Assembly: GCA_030653975.1 (NCBI GenBank)
Contig: JAURYH010000002.1
Coordinates: 1-64,000 of the forward strand
Length of the DNA stretch: 64,000 nt
Direction of reading: 5' to 3'
Source of the DNA: Hydrogenophaga sp.
GTDB lineage: Bacteria; Pseudomonadota; Gammaproteobacteria; Burkholderiales; Burkholderiaceae_C
Shown here: positions 51,401 through 59,842 of the stretch, piece after piece
Numbering within the stretch: the first letter of the stretch is position 1
Layout: every line of letters starts with the position of its first letter
Position numbers and translations under genes: made by a program
Notes under the pieces: generated by a model
Seen by the model: only the letters and a program-made list of their open reading frames with translations
What the model was told of the DNA's origin: nothing
Databases searched by the model: none

Positions 51401-53954
51401 CCTTCACGATGCTCGCCGCATCCACCTCAAAGTACGCCCGCAGCGCAGCCCGCGTGTCGCTGCGGCCAAAGCCGTCGGTGCCCAGCGTGTGGAAGCGCCG
51501 GCCTTCCGGCACGAAGGCGCGCACGCTCTCGGGCACAGCGCGCACGTAGTCGGTCGCTGCAATCACGGGGCCTTCGCTGCGCGCCAGCAGTTGCGTGATG
51601 TACGGCACACCCTCACAGGCCACCCCGTCCCGCGCCAGCTCGCTCCAGCTGGTGATGCTGAACACGTCCACGCCCACGCCCTGTTCAGCCAGCTGCTGCG
51701 CGGCTTTCACCACCTCGGTGAAGATCGCCCCCGAACCCAGCAAGGTGACCCGCCGCCCGCCCTGCGGCCCATGGCTGCCGAAGTGGTAACCACCCTTCAG
51801 CACACCCTCGGCCGCGCCCTCAGGCAGATCAGGGTTGGCGTAGTTCTCGTTCATGAGCGTGACGTAATAAAACACGTCCCGCTGCTCCACCAGCATCTCG
51901 CGCATGCCGGCATCCACGATCACCGCCAGCTCACCCGCAAACGCCGGGTCGTAGGCCTTGCAGTTGGGAATGGTCGCGGCCACCAGGTGGCTGCTGCCGT
52001 CCTGGTGCTGCAGGCCCTCGCCGCCCAGCGTGGTGCGGCCGGAAGTGGCACCCAGCAGGAAACCGCGCGAACGCTGGTCTGCCGCGGCCCAGATGGCGTC
52101 GCCCACGCGCTGGAAGCCGAACATGGAGTAGTAGATGTAGAACGGCAGCATGGCCAGGCCGTGCACGCTGTAGCTGGTGGCCGCGGCCGTCCAGCTCGCC
52201 AGCGCGCCGGCTTCGCTGATGCCTTCTTCCAGAATTTGCCCCTCCAGCGCTTCGCGGTAGCTCAGCACCGAGCCAATGTCTTCCGGCGCATAGCGCTGGC
52301 CCACGCTGCTGTAGATGCCCACCTGCTTGAACAAATTGGCCATGCCGAAGGTGCGCGCCTCGTCGGCCACGATGGGAACGATGCGCGGGCCGAGCGCCGG
52401 GTCCTTGAGCAACGTGCCGAGCATGCGCACGAAGGCCATGGTGGTGCTCATCTCCTTGCCGTCGGCCTTCAGCGCGAACTGGGCGTAGGCGTCAATGGCC
52501 GGCACCGGCACCACCTCGCATGCGGTCTCGCGCCGGGGCATGGCGCCGCCGAGCGCCGCGCGGTGCTCGCGCAGGTAGCGCATCTCGGCGCTGTCTTCGG
52601 CGGGCTTGAAGAAGGCCAGGCCCTTGGCCTGCTCGTCGGTCAGCGGCAGGTTGAAGCGGTTGCGGAATTCGATCAGGTCGCCCTCGTCGAACTTCTTCTG
52701 GCTGTGCGTGGTCATCTTGCCCTGGCCGGCCGCGCCCATGCCGTAGCCCTTCTTGGTCTGCGCCAGTATCACCGTGGGCTGGCCGGTGTGCGCGGCGGCG
52801 GCCGCGTACGCGGCGTGGATCTTCACCAGGTCGTGGCCACCGCGCTTCAAGCGGTCGATCTGCTCGTCGGTCATGCCCTGCGCGAGGCGCGCGAGTTCTT
52901 CGTTCTGGCCGAAGAAGTTGTCGCGGTTGAAGCGGCCGTCTTTGGCGGCGAAGGTCTGCATCTGGCCGTCTACCGTGTTGGCAAAGGCGCGCACCAGGGC
53001 GCCGGTGGTGTCGCGCGCGAACAGGCCGTCCCAGTCGCTGCCCCACACCAGCTTGATCACGTTCCAGCCCGCGCCGGCAAACAGTTTTTCCAGCTCGTCG
53101 ATGATGCGGCCGTTGCCGCGCACCGGGCCGTCCAGCCGCTGCAGGTTGCAGTTGACCACCCAGACCAGGTTGTCCAGCTTCTCGCGCGCGGCCAGCGTGA
53201 GCGCGCTCATGCTCTCGGGCTCGTCCATCTCGCCGTCGCCGAACACGCCCCACACCTTGCGGCCTTCACAGTTGAGCAACTGCCGGTGCGTGAGGTAGCG
53301 CATGAAGCGCGCGTGGTAGATCGAGCTGATGGGGCCGATGCCCATGGAGCCGGTGGGGAACTGCCAGAAGTCGGGCATCAGCCACGGGTGCGGGTAGCTG
53401 GAGAGGCCGCGCGCGCCACTGGCCGGCGCGGTGATTTCCTGGCGGTAGTGCAGCAGGTCGGCCTCGCTCAGGCGGCCTTCGAGGAAGGCGCGGGCGTAGA
53501 CGCCGGGCGCGCTGTGCGGCTGAAAGAACACCAGATCGCCCTGGCGCCCGGCTTTGAAAAAGTGGTTGAAGCCGGTCTCGAACAGATCGGCCGCGCTGGC
53601 GTAGCTGGCGATGTGACCACCGAGCTCACCGTACGCCTGGTTGGCGCGCACCACCATGGCCAGCGCGTTCCAGCGCATCAGCGAAGCCAGGCGCTCTTCC
53701 ACCGCGAGGTCGCCGGGGAAGGCGGGCTGGTCTTCGACCGCGATGGTGTTGATGTAGGGCGTGTTCAGCTCGGGCTGCCAGCCGATGCGCTGCTGCCGGG
53801 CCAGGCGCGCCAGCTCGTCGAGCATGAAGCGTGCGCGCTCGGGCCCTTGTGAGGCCAGCAACGCGGTCAACGCTTCTCGCCACTCCGCTGTTTCGGAGGG
53901 GTCGGTATCGCTTTCCGGGGTGTTGAGATAACGGGCTTGGCGGGTGTCAGTCAT
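51357..53954 (-). CDS. homodimeric pyruvate dehydrogenase E1-like (AceE/MdeB-like)
   Basis: [103 protein letters not shown]. Confidence 0.93.
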   Translation of the reverse strand: MTDTRQARYLNTPESDTDPSETAEWREALTALLASQGPERARFMLDELARLARQQRIGWQPELNTPYINTIAVEDQPAFPGDLAVEERLASLMRWNALAMVVRANQAYGELGGHIASYASAADLFETGFNHFFKAGRQGDLVFFQPHSAPGVYARAFLEGRLSEADLLHYRQEITAPASGARGLSSYPHPWLMPDFWQFPTGSMGIGPISSIYHARFMRYLTHRQLLNCEGRKVWGVFGDGEMDEPESMSALTLAAREKLDNLVWVVNCNLQRLDGPVRGNGRIIDELEKLFAGAGWNVIKLVWGSDWDGLFARDTTGALVRAFANTVDGQMQTFAAKDGRFNRDNFFGQNEELARLAQGMTDEQIDRLKRGGHDLVKIHAAYAAAAAHTGQPTVILAQTKKGYGMGAAGQGKMTTHSQKKFDEGDLIEFRNRFNLPLTDEQAKGLAFFKPAEDSAEMRYLREHRAALGGAMPRRETACEVVPVPAIDAYAQFALKADGKEMSTTMAFVRMLGTLLKDPALGPRIVPIVADEARTFGMANLFKQVGIYSSVGQRYAPEDIGSVLSYREALEGQILEEGISEAGALASWTAAATSYSVHGLAMLPFYIYYSMFGFQRVGDAIWAAADQRSRGFLLGATSGRTTLGGEGLQHQDGSSHLVAATIPNCKAYDPAFAGELAVIVDAGMREMLVEQRDVFYYVTLMNENYANPDLPEGAAEGVLKGGYHFGSHGPQGGRRVTLLGSGAIFTEVVKAAQQLAEQGVGVDVFSITSWSELARDGVACEGVPYITQLLARSEGPVIAATDYVRAVPESVRAFVPEGRRFHTLGTDGFGRSDTRAALRAYFEVDAASIVKAALHSLAPLGRGLG

Positions 53955-54007
53955 GGATTACTGTAAGGGTTTGTTGACCACATGTGCTTTTGAACTGGTG
54001 CCGCATT

Positions 54008-54021
54008 CTGTTAAAAAACAG
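54008..54021. promoter_or_regulatory. small dyad CTGTT-AAAA-AACAG in the AceE-like/Lrp divergent promoter
   Basis: Perfect 5-bp arms between the divergent starts 53954 and 54046. Confidence 0.4.
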
Positions 54022-54045
54022 CATAAACTGCTTCAAAATCCATTT

Positions 54046-54525
54046 ATGAAAGTGTTTATGGCTTTGGATGCAATTGATATCCGCATATTGTCCGAGCTGC
54101 AGGAAGACGGATCGCTCAGCAACGTGGAGCTGGCGCGGCGGGTGAATCTTTCGCCATCGCCCTGCCTGGTGCGGGTGAAGGCGCTGGAAAACGAAGGCGT
54201 GATTGAGCGCTATGTGGCCTTGGCCGACCCCAAGGCTTTGGGGCTGGGGCTCAACGTATTCATCTCGGTCAGCCTGAAAGAGCAGTCCAAGGCCGCGCTG
54301 GCCGAGTTCGAGCGCCGCATCGCCGAGCACGACGAGGTGATGGAGTGCTACCTGATGTCGGGCGACAGCGACTACCTGCTGCGCGTGGCCGTGGCCGACA
54401 TCGGGGCGCTGGAGCGGTTCATCCTGGAGCAGCTCTCGCCGATTCCCGGGCTGGAAAAGATCCGCTCCAGCTTCGCACTCAAGCAGGTGCGCTACAAGAC
54501 CGCGCTGCCGCTGCATGCGGTCTGA
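54046..54525 (+). CDS. Lrp/AsnC family transcriptional regulator
   Basis: [50 protein letters not shown] domain C-terminal. Confidence 0.92.
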   Translation: MKVFMALDAIDIRILSELQEDGSLSNVELARRVNLSPSPCLVRVKALENEGVIERYVALADPKALGLGLNVFISVSLKEQSKAALAEFERRIAEHDEVMECYLMSGDSDYLLRVAVADIGALERFILEQLSPIPGLEKIRSSFALKQVRYKTALPLHAV

Positions 54526-54530
54526 GTAAC

Positions 54531-54600
54531 GACTCCCTCCCCCACTGGGGGAGGGCTGGGGTGGGGGCCTGCGGCTGGAGCAGAAGCGCTTCTTCTGTGC
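54531..54600. repeat. intergenic GC-palindrome repeat (family E), possible terminator
   Basis: CTCCCTCCCCCACTGGGGGAGGGCTGGGGTGGGGGC right after the lrp stop. Confidence 0.6.
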
Positions 54601-54740
54601 GGCTTTGACCTGTCCTCCCCACCAGCCGTGCCAGTCTGAAGTCAGCGAGGTCCGTCAATCACCAAAGGACTGCTTTATGGCGCTGCCCGGTACTCACGCT
54701 ACCGGCCATGAACAGTCTTTACACATACGCAAAAGCAGCC

Positions 54741-54797
54741 GTTCAACGCCGAAGCTCAGCGGGCGACGAAGCCATCCGTTGGAGCGATCTGTTAGCC
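54741..54797 (-). repeat. attC-like site (partial support), 57 bp
   Basis: Reverse strand GGCTAACAGATCGCTCCAACGGATGGC...TTCGGCGTTGAAC; begins 7 nt after the stop of the reverse-strand gene; GTTGAAC fits GTTRRRY. Confidence 0.4.
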
Positions 54798-54804
54798 TTG
54801 AAAG

Positions 54805-55335
54805 TCATAAGCCACCGCCCTTCATATATTTGTCGAGAATGGCTGTGGCTTCGCGTATGGCTTCTGGATCTTTGAGACTCCACTCGCGTATTACGCCAAG
54901 CGCATTGTTGCATTCCTCAAAAATTTTCACATTGGCGTCTACCGAATTTAGAGAAAATCCGGCCCGACCACGGAGTGATCCTTTCATGCGGACCCACTTG
55001 GATGAATCGCCACATTCCACTGCATAAAAAGAGTGAACCACCCGATTGCGGTATTCCTCAGCTGCATAGAGTGCTTTCCGAACATCCGCCACTTCCACTT
55101 TAGGAAAGTTCGGATGCCGTTCTGCTCTACGGGGAAAGATCTCCACCAAAAGGTCAACCTTCTGCTTGAAACTCATTGCTGCCGAGACAAGGTATTGGTC
55201 TTCCTTCTCGCGCATGCGGAGAAGCAAAGCCAATTCTTCAGCCAGCCATTGTTCAACTTGTTGGAATCGGACCACTGTGTGACCAATGGCTCGAAGCAAC
55301 GCGTCGGTTTGATCGACCAGATTGCTTTCAGTCAT
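54805..55335 (-). CDS. hypothetical protein with HEPN-like RNxxxH motif
   Basis: MTESNLVDQTDALLRAIGHTVVRFQQVEQWLAEELALLLRMREKED...DVRKALYAAEEYRNRVVHSFYAVECG; mostly helical; AT-richer DNA. Confidence 0.6.
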   Translation of the reverse strand: MTESNLVDQTDALLRAIGHTVVRFQQVEQWLAEELALLLRMREKEDQYLVSAAMSFKQKVDLLVEIFPRRAERHPNFPKVEVADVRKALYAAEEYRNRVVHSFYAVECGDSSKWVRMKGSLRGRAGFSLNSVDANVKIFEECNNALGVIREWSLKDPEAIREATAILDKYMKGGGL

Positions 55336-55404
55336 AAAGGCAAACGTTTGAGATGAGAGGCGTGCCCGGGCTTGCTGGGGCACTTCCTCTCGATTGGAGG
55401 GGCT

Positions 55405-55863
55405 TCACTGCGGGACGAGGTTCATTGCGAGTGCAGCCAGCAGCAGGGTAACTGCCACTAGTACGACGAGTGATGCCCACTCGCGAGCGGTGAAATCGCG
55501 AAACTGAGGCTTAAAGGGATTCAGGATGCTCCAGTACGACCGACCCATTCGCTTGGTGTGCCGGTACATCAGTACGTTACCACCAATTAGCCAGAGGCAT
55601 CCGGCTGCAGACAAGAGAAGAACCTGTATCCAAGATAGCTGTGGGACCGATAGGTTGGCGGGCGGCTCATCCTTGAGCGGTGCACTGAAGTCAACGAATC
55701 CAGCCAAATGCCCTAGACCAAAGACTACAACGATGGGCAGTACGAAGATCGCCACATTCACGAGATAGAACCGTTGCGACTTTGCGGCGAGCATCCTGAG
55801 CCATGCGATCGGTGCGATGATTATCGTGATGCAGAAGAGCGCGATGAACGCGATTTCGAGCAT
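55405..55863 (-). CDS. small integral membrane protein, hypothetical
   Basis: MLEIAFIALFCITIIIAPIAWLRMLAAKSQRFYLVNVAIFVLPIVVVFGLGHLAG...; 4 TM-like segments. Confidence 0.65.
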   Translation of the reverse strand: MLEIAFIALFCITIIIAPIAWLRMLAAKSQRFYLVNVAIFVLPIVVVFGLGHLAGFVDFSAPLKDEPPANLSVPQLSWIQVLLLSAAGCLWLIGGNVLMYRHTKRMGRSYWSILNPFKPQFRDFTAREWASLVVLVAVTLLLAALAMNLVPQ

Positions 55864-55888
55864 AGTGAAGGGACGGAGAGTCTATGAC

Positions 55889-55946
55889 GCCTAACGGTTG
55901 ATCTCAACCACGGCCGGCGGCCGTCGGTTGGAGCGAATAGTTAAAA
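55889..55946 (-). repeat. attC-like recombination site, 58 bp
   Basis: Reverse strand TTTTAAC..TTCGCTCCAACCGACGGCCGCCGGCCGTGGTTG..AACCGTTAGGC. Core GTTAGGC fits GTTRRRY; CAACC/GGTTG and ACGGCCG/CGGCCGT arms with one bulged base. Confidence 0.55.
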
Positions 55947-56143
55947 GGGGCTTTCGCAAATACCGACGGATCTTCTTTTGTAAGCACGGACACACACTCG
56001 GCGGATTCAAGTCTGAAGTGCAACGCTGGATACCCACAAGGGCAGTCGTTAAAAAAAGTCGCATGCCAACTCCGAAATGTGTTTTCAATCAACCAGTTGG
56101 CACAAGCTGGCGGGTTGTTGTGCAGATAAAACAGATCCGACAA
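55904..56143 (-). CDS. short hypothetical ORF running into the attC-like site
   Basis: MSDLFYLHNNPPACANWLIENTFRSWHATFFNDCPCGYPALHFRLESAECVSVLTKEDPSVFAKAPFNYSLQPTAAGRG; its C-terminus is encoded by the repeat. Confidence 0.3.
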   Translation of the reverse strand: MSDLFYLHNNPPACANWLIENTFRSWHATFFNDCPCGYPALHFRLESAECVSVLTKEDPSVFAKAPFNYSLQPTAAGRG

Positions 56144-56366
56144 ACCTGACCAAGCTCGAGATGCATTACCGAGTTGGCTGGTCAGGCCTGCGAGCCGCTT
56201 ACCAGTCTACTCGGGCATGCACTTTCGACTCGGCAGAACCTGCCGACCAATGCAGCCGCAATGACAGCTTTGCGACACTTTGTCAGATGCCTGCAACGGG
56301 TCGAGAACACCAGTTCGCAAAAGGGGGCTGCGGACGTTCAAGATGAAGTTCCGTACGGGCAGGCAT

Positions 56367-56431
56367 TGCCCCCACCCTCCTTCGACAGGCTCAGGACAGG
56401 CCAAGCCTCCCCCAGCGGGGGAGGGAGCGAA
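56367..56431. repeat. family E repeat interrupted by a CTTCGACAGGCTCAGGACAGG motif
   Basis: GCCCCCACCC-TCCTTCGACAGGCTCAGGACAGGCCAA-GCCTCCCCCAGCGGGGGAGG; compare the uninterrupted copy at 54531. Confidence 0.6.
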
Positions 56432-56574
56432 GGCACGGCCCACCCGCAGGGGGTGAGATGCCCCAATCCAGGGGCGACAAGGGTCCGGCTCCGCCGGCCC
56501 GAGCCACCGTCCCCCTCCAAGCCGAAGGCGCAAGAGAGGGGGAAGCAGCGTCAGCGGCGCAGGGGGTGCATTCT

Positions 56575-57546
56575 TTACAAATCGAGCACCAGGCGCGGGC
56601 TGCTCGCCCGCGAACAGCAGGGAAGGAACTGGTCGTTCGCGGCGCGTTCCTCGTCGGTCAGGTACTGGTCGCGGTGGTCGGGCGTGCCGGCTTTCACGCG
56701 CGTGAGGCAGGTGCCACACACGCCCTGTTCGCACGACATGGGAATGTCCAGGCCGGATTCGAGCAGCGCGGCCAGCGCACTCTGGTCGGCGCGCACCGGG
56801 ATCACGCGGCCGCTGCTGGCGATCTCCAGTTCGAAGCTGCCGTCGTTGGCGTGGTCCACCGGCGCGCCGGCGAAGTACTCGCGGTGCAGGCGCTCTTCGG
56901 GCCAGCCCTGGGCACGGCCTATGTTCAGCACCGCGTCCATGAAGCCCTGCGGGCCACACACATAGAGGTGTGTGCCTTCGGGCGCGCGCTGCAGCGTGGC
57001 GGCGATGTCCAGCTTCTGCACCGCATCGCCGTCGTCGAAGTGGTGGTGGGTGTGGCGGGCGAACGCCGATGCCGCGACCCGCTCCAGGAACGGCGTGCGG
57101 TCGCGCGAGCGGATGCAGTGGTGCAGCTCGAAGCACTCGCCCTCGCTGCTCAGGCGCTCGGCCATGGCCAGCAGCGGCGTGATGCCGATGCCACCGGCCA
57201 GCAGCAGGTGGTGCGCCGCATCGGTGGCGAGCGGGAAGTGGTTTTTCGGCGCGCTGATGTGCAGGGTGGAGCCCTCGGCCACGGCTTCGTGCACCGCCAA
57301 CGAGCCGCCACGCGAGGCGGCGTCGCGCAGCACCGCGATCTGGTAGCGGCCGGTCTCGCCGGGCGGGTTACACAGCGAGTACTGGCGCACCAGGCCGTTG
57401 GGCAGGGCGACGTCGATGTGCGCACCGGCGCTGAAGGCGGGCAGGCTGTGGCCGGGTTCGGCCACCAGGTCGAGGCTGCAGATGTCCAGCGCTTCGGTGT
57501 GCTTGCGCGCAACGCGCACCAGCAAGGGGGTTTGGGGTTCGCTCAT
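56575..57546 (-). CDS. PDR/VanB family oxidoreductase (vanillate demethylase reductase-like)
   Basis: RQYSLCNPPGETGRYQIAVL; LLAGGIGITPLLAMAERL; CEQGVCGTCLTRVKAGTPDHRDQYLTDEERAANDQFLPCCSRA (2Fe-2S). Confidence 0.92.
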   Translation of the reverse strand: MSEPQTPLLVRVARKHTEALDICSLDLVAEPGHSLPAFSAGAHIDVALPNGLVRQYSLCNPPGETGRYQIAVLRDAASRGGSLAVHEAVAEGSTLHISAPKNHFPLATDAAHHLLLAGGIGITPLLAMAERLSSEGECFELHHCIRSRDRTPFLERVAASAFARHTHHHFDDGDAVQKLDIAATLQRAPEGTHLYVCGPQGFMDAVLNIGRAQGWPEERLHREYFAGAPVDHANDGSFELEIASSGRVIPVRADQSALAALLESGLDIPMSCEQGVCGTCLTRVKAGTPDHRDQYLTDEERAANDQFLPCCSRASSPRLVLDL

Positions 57547-57551
57547 GGCGA

Positions 57552-58592
57552 TCAGGCGGTGGCAGCCTGTTCGGCCGCGAGCACGCGGTCGATCAGCTTG
57601 CGCGACTGCACGCCGCCGGTGTCGATGTTGAGCATGAGCAGCTTGCGCTCGGGGAAAGCGCTCAGGTTCTTCTGCTGGCGCTCCAGCATCTCCAGGTCTT
57701 CCGCAAAAATCTTGCCCTGGCCTTCGCGGATCTGCTCGGTGAGCGACGCATCCTGCGGCTTGAACTTGCGCGCCATGCCCCAGAAGTAGTGCATCGTGGT
57801 GTCGGTCTCGGGGGTGATGAAGTCCACCACCCAGCTGGCGGCTTTCACCGCGTCGGGCGCGGCGTGGCCGCCCTGCCCGGCCAGCGCCACGCCGACCTCG
57901 ATCATGATGTGGCTCGGCGGCGTGAAGTGGCAGATCTGCCAGCGGTCCACCGGCTGGTCGTCCGGCAGGCCATTCATGCGCAGCGCCATCTTCCAGAACG
58001 GCGGCGCCTCGATGCCGGCCATGTAGCGCTCGGTGATCACGTGCTCGCCGTCCACCCGCGTCTGGCACGGCACTTCGTCGATCTCCTTCTGGCCGATGCT
58101 GGTCGAGTGCACATAGGTCTCGTGCGTCAGGTCCATCAGGTTGTCGATCATGAGCCGGTAGTCGCAGGCGATGTGGTACAGGCCGCCGCCGTAGCCGAAG
58201 GCGGGGTTGTCCTGCCACTCGAACTTCGGCACCAGCGCGGTGTCGGCGAGCGCGGCGTCGCCCGGCCAGACCCAGACGAAACCGTGTGCCTCGTGCACCG
58301 GGAAGCTTTGAATGGCCGGAAACGCCCGCACGCGCTGGCACGGCATCGAGACGGTCCTGCCGTCGCAGCCCATGGCCAGGCCGTGGTAACCGCAGACCAG
58401 GGTGTCGCCTTCCACCTTGCCGAGCGACAGCGGCGCACCCCGGTGGGGGCAGAAATCGAGCACGGCGGCGACCTGGCCGGCGCTGTTGCGGAACAGGGCC
58501 ATGGGCTGCCTGCAGATGCGCCGGCCGAGCGGCCGGTCGGCGGGGATTTCTTCGCTGCGGGCAGCGACGTACCAGGTGTTGAGCGGGAACAT
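57552..58592 (-). CDS. aromatic ring-hydroxylating oxygenase, VanA-like Rieske protein
   Basis: FCPHRGAPLSLGKVEGDTLVCGYHGLAMGCDG (Rieske); NLMDLTHETYVHSTSIGQ (mononuclear iron site). Confidence 0.92.
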   Translation of the reverse strand: MFPLNTWYVAARSEEIPADRPLGRRICRQPMALFRNSAGQVAAVLDFCPHRGAPLSLGKVEGDTLVCGYHGLAMGCDGRTVSMPCQRVRAFPAIQSFPVHEAHGFVWVWPGDAALADTALVPKFEWQDNPAFGYGGGLYHIACDYRLMIDNLMDLTHETYVHSTSIGQKEIDEVPCQTRVDGEHVITERYMAGIEAPPFWKMALRMNGLPDDQPVDRWQICHFTPPSHIMIEVGVALAGQGGHAAPDAVKAASWVVDFITPETDTTMHYFWGMARKFKPQDASLTEQIREGQGKIFAEDLEMLERQQKNLSAFPERKLLMLNIDTGGVQSRKLIDRVLAAEQAATA

Positions 58593-58622
58593 GTGGCGTC
58601 TCCGGAGGTGTTGTGCCAACTT

Positions 58623-58640
58623 CATTCAGTATGCTGAATG
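58623..58640. promoter_or_regulatory. palindrome CATTCAG-TATG-CTGAATG, candidate MarR-type operator
   Basis: Perfect 7-bp arms, 31 bp upstream of the vanA-like start, between it and the marR-like gene. Confidence 0.65.
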
Positions 58641-58680
58641 ACGCGGATTGTACGGACGCAGACGGATGGCGAACAGGGGT

Positions 58681-59178
58681 TCAGACCTCGGGTTTTCCCG
58701 GGTCCGGATCGCCGGTCGGTGGTGTGTTGAGGTGCACGAACTTGCGCAGCAGGCGCAGGAATTCGGCCTGCTCGGCGGGCGCCAGCGGCTGCAGCAGCTG
58801 GCGGTACATGGGCACCACGCGCGGCAGCATGTCGGCCAGCACGGCCTCGCCTTCGGGGGTGAGGCGCAGGGCGCGCTGACGCCGCGGCAGCAGCTCGCGC
58901 ACGATCCAGCCCTTGGCCTCCAGCCGGGTGGCGATGTCGGCGGTGGTGGAGGTGTCGAGCGCCACCTTGTCGGCCAGCGTCACCTGGTCGATGCCCGGTG
59001 CGTCCTGCAGGGCGCGCAGGATCGCGTACTGCACGGGCGTGATCTGGCGGCCGTGCGTTTCGTGGAAGGTGGAGACCGCGAGCTGGTGCGCGCGGCGGAT
59101 CAGGTGACCGGGCTCGGCCTGCAGGGCAATGACCCTGTCGGGCAGTGGGCTGGCGGCGGCCTGGGGAGTGGGTGTCAT
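58681..59178 (-). CDS. MarR family transcriptional regulator
   Basis: RQITPVQYAILRALQDAPGIDQVTLADKVALDTSTTADIATRLEAKGWIVRELLPRRQRALRLTPEGEAVL. Confidence 0.9.
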   Translation of the reverse strand: MTPTPQAAASPLPDRVIALQAEPGHLIRRAHQLAVSTFHETHGRQITPVQYAILRALQDAPGIDQVTLADKVALDTSTTADIATRLEAKGWIVRELLPRRQRALRLTPEGEAVLADMLPRVVPMYRQLLQPLAPAEQAEFLRLLRKFVHLNTPPTGDPDPGKPEV

Positions 59179-59269
59179 GGTGGTGGCGTGCGGTGAGCGC
59201 CGACTATATGACAGGAGATCGGCACGGCAAGGCTTCGGAACGCCGTGATCGCGGGCATGGGAACGTCCT

Positions 59270-59689
59270 CTAGCGGTAGCTGGCCAGGTGGATGCTGGTC
59301 TCGGTGCCGCGGATGCCGCTGATCAGGCGCACGCGCTCCAGCACGTCGGACAGCTCCTTCATCGAGCCCACCTCCAGCTCGGCCAGCAGGTCCCAGCGGC
59401 CGTTGGTGTCGTGCAGCGCGGCCACGCCGGGCTCGCCGAGCAGGCTGGCGATCACCAGCCGGGTCTGGTTGCCCTCCACCTGCACGCTCATCCAGGCCTT
59501 GATGCGCTCGGGCTGCGATTCGGGCTTGAGGCGCACGGTGTAGCCCACGATCACCTGGGTGTCTTCCAGCTTGCGCAGCCGGTTGGTGACGGTGCCGCGC
59601 GAGACCTTGAGCTTGTGCGCGAGGTCGGCCACCGAGAGCCGGGCGTCCTGCCGCAGCAGGGCGATGAGTTGCTGGTCGAGCTGGTCCAT
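59270..59689 (-). CDS. Lrp/AsnC family transcriptional regulator
   Basis: MDQLDQQLIALLRQDARLSVADLAHKLKVSRGTVTNRLRKLEDTQVIVGYTV. Confidence 0.92.
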   Translation of the reverse strand: MDQLDQQLIALLRQDARLSVADLAHKLKVSRGTVTNRLRKLEDTQVIVGYTVRLKPESQPERIKAWMSVQVEGNQTRLVIASLLGEPGVAALHDTNGRWDLLAELEVGSMKELSDVLERVRLISGIRGTETSIHLASYR

Positions 59690-59842
59690 GGTCAAAACGC
59701 CATTCAAGATTGTCGAATTGACCGATTTTCTGCCATTTCTCTACTTTGTTGCCGATTTTCATTGTTGCACCGCGCCGGCAAACTCTTGGGACCGGATTGC
59801 GAACCCCTGTTCGCCCCGTTTTCCGCACCACAAGAGACGACC

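Noticed and set aside
56207-57136. 309-aa reverse ORF
   Set aside because: Arg/Pro-rich alternative frame of VanB-like gene and repeats (contains repeat-encoded strings).
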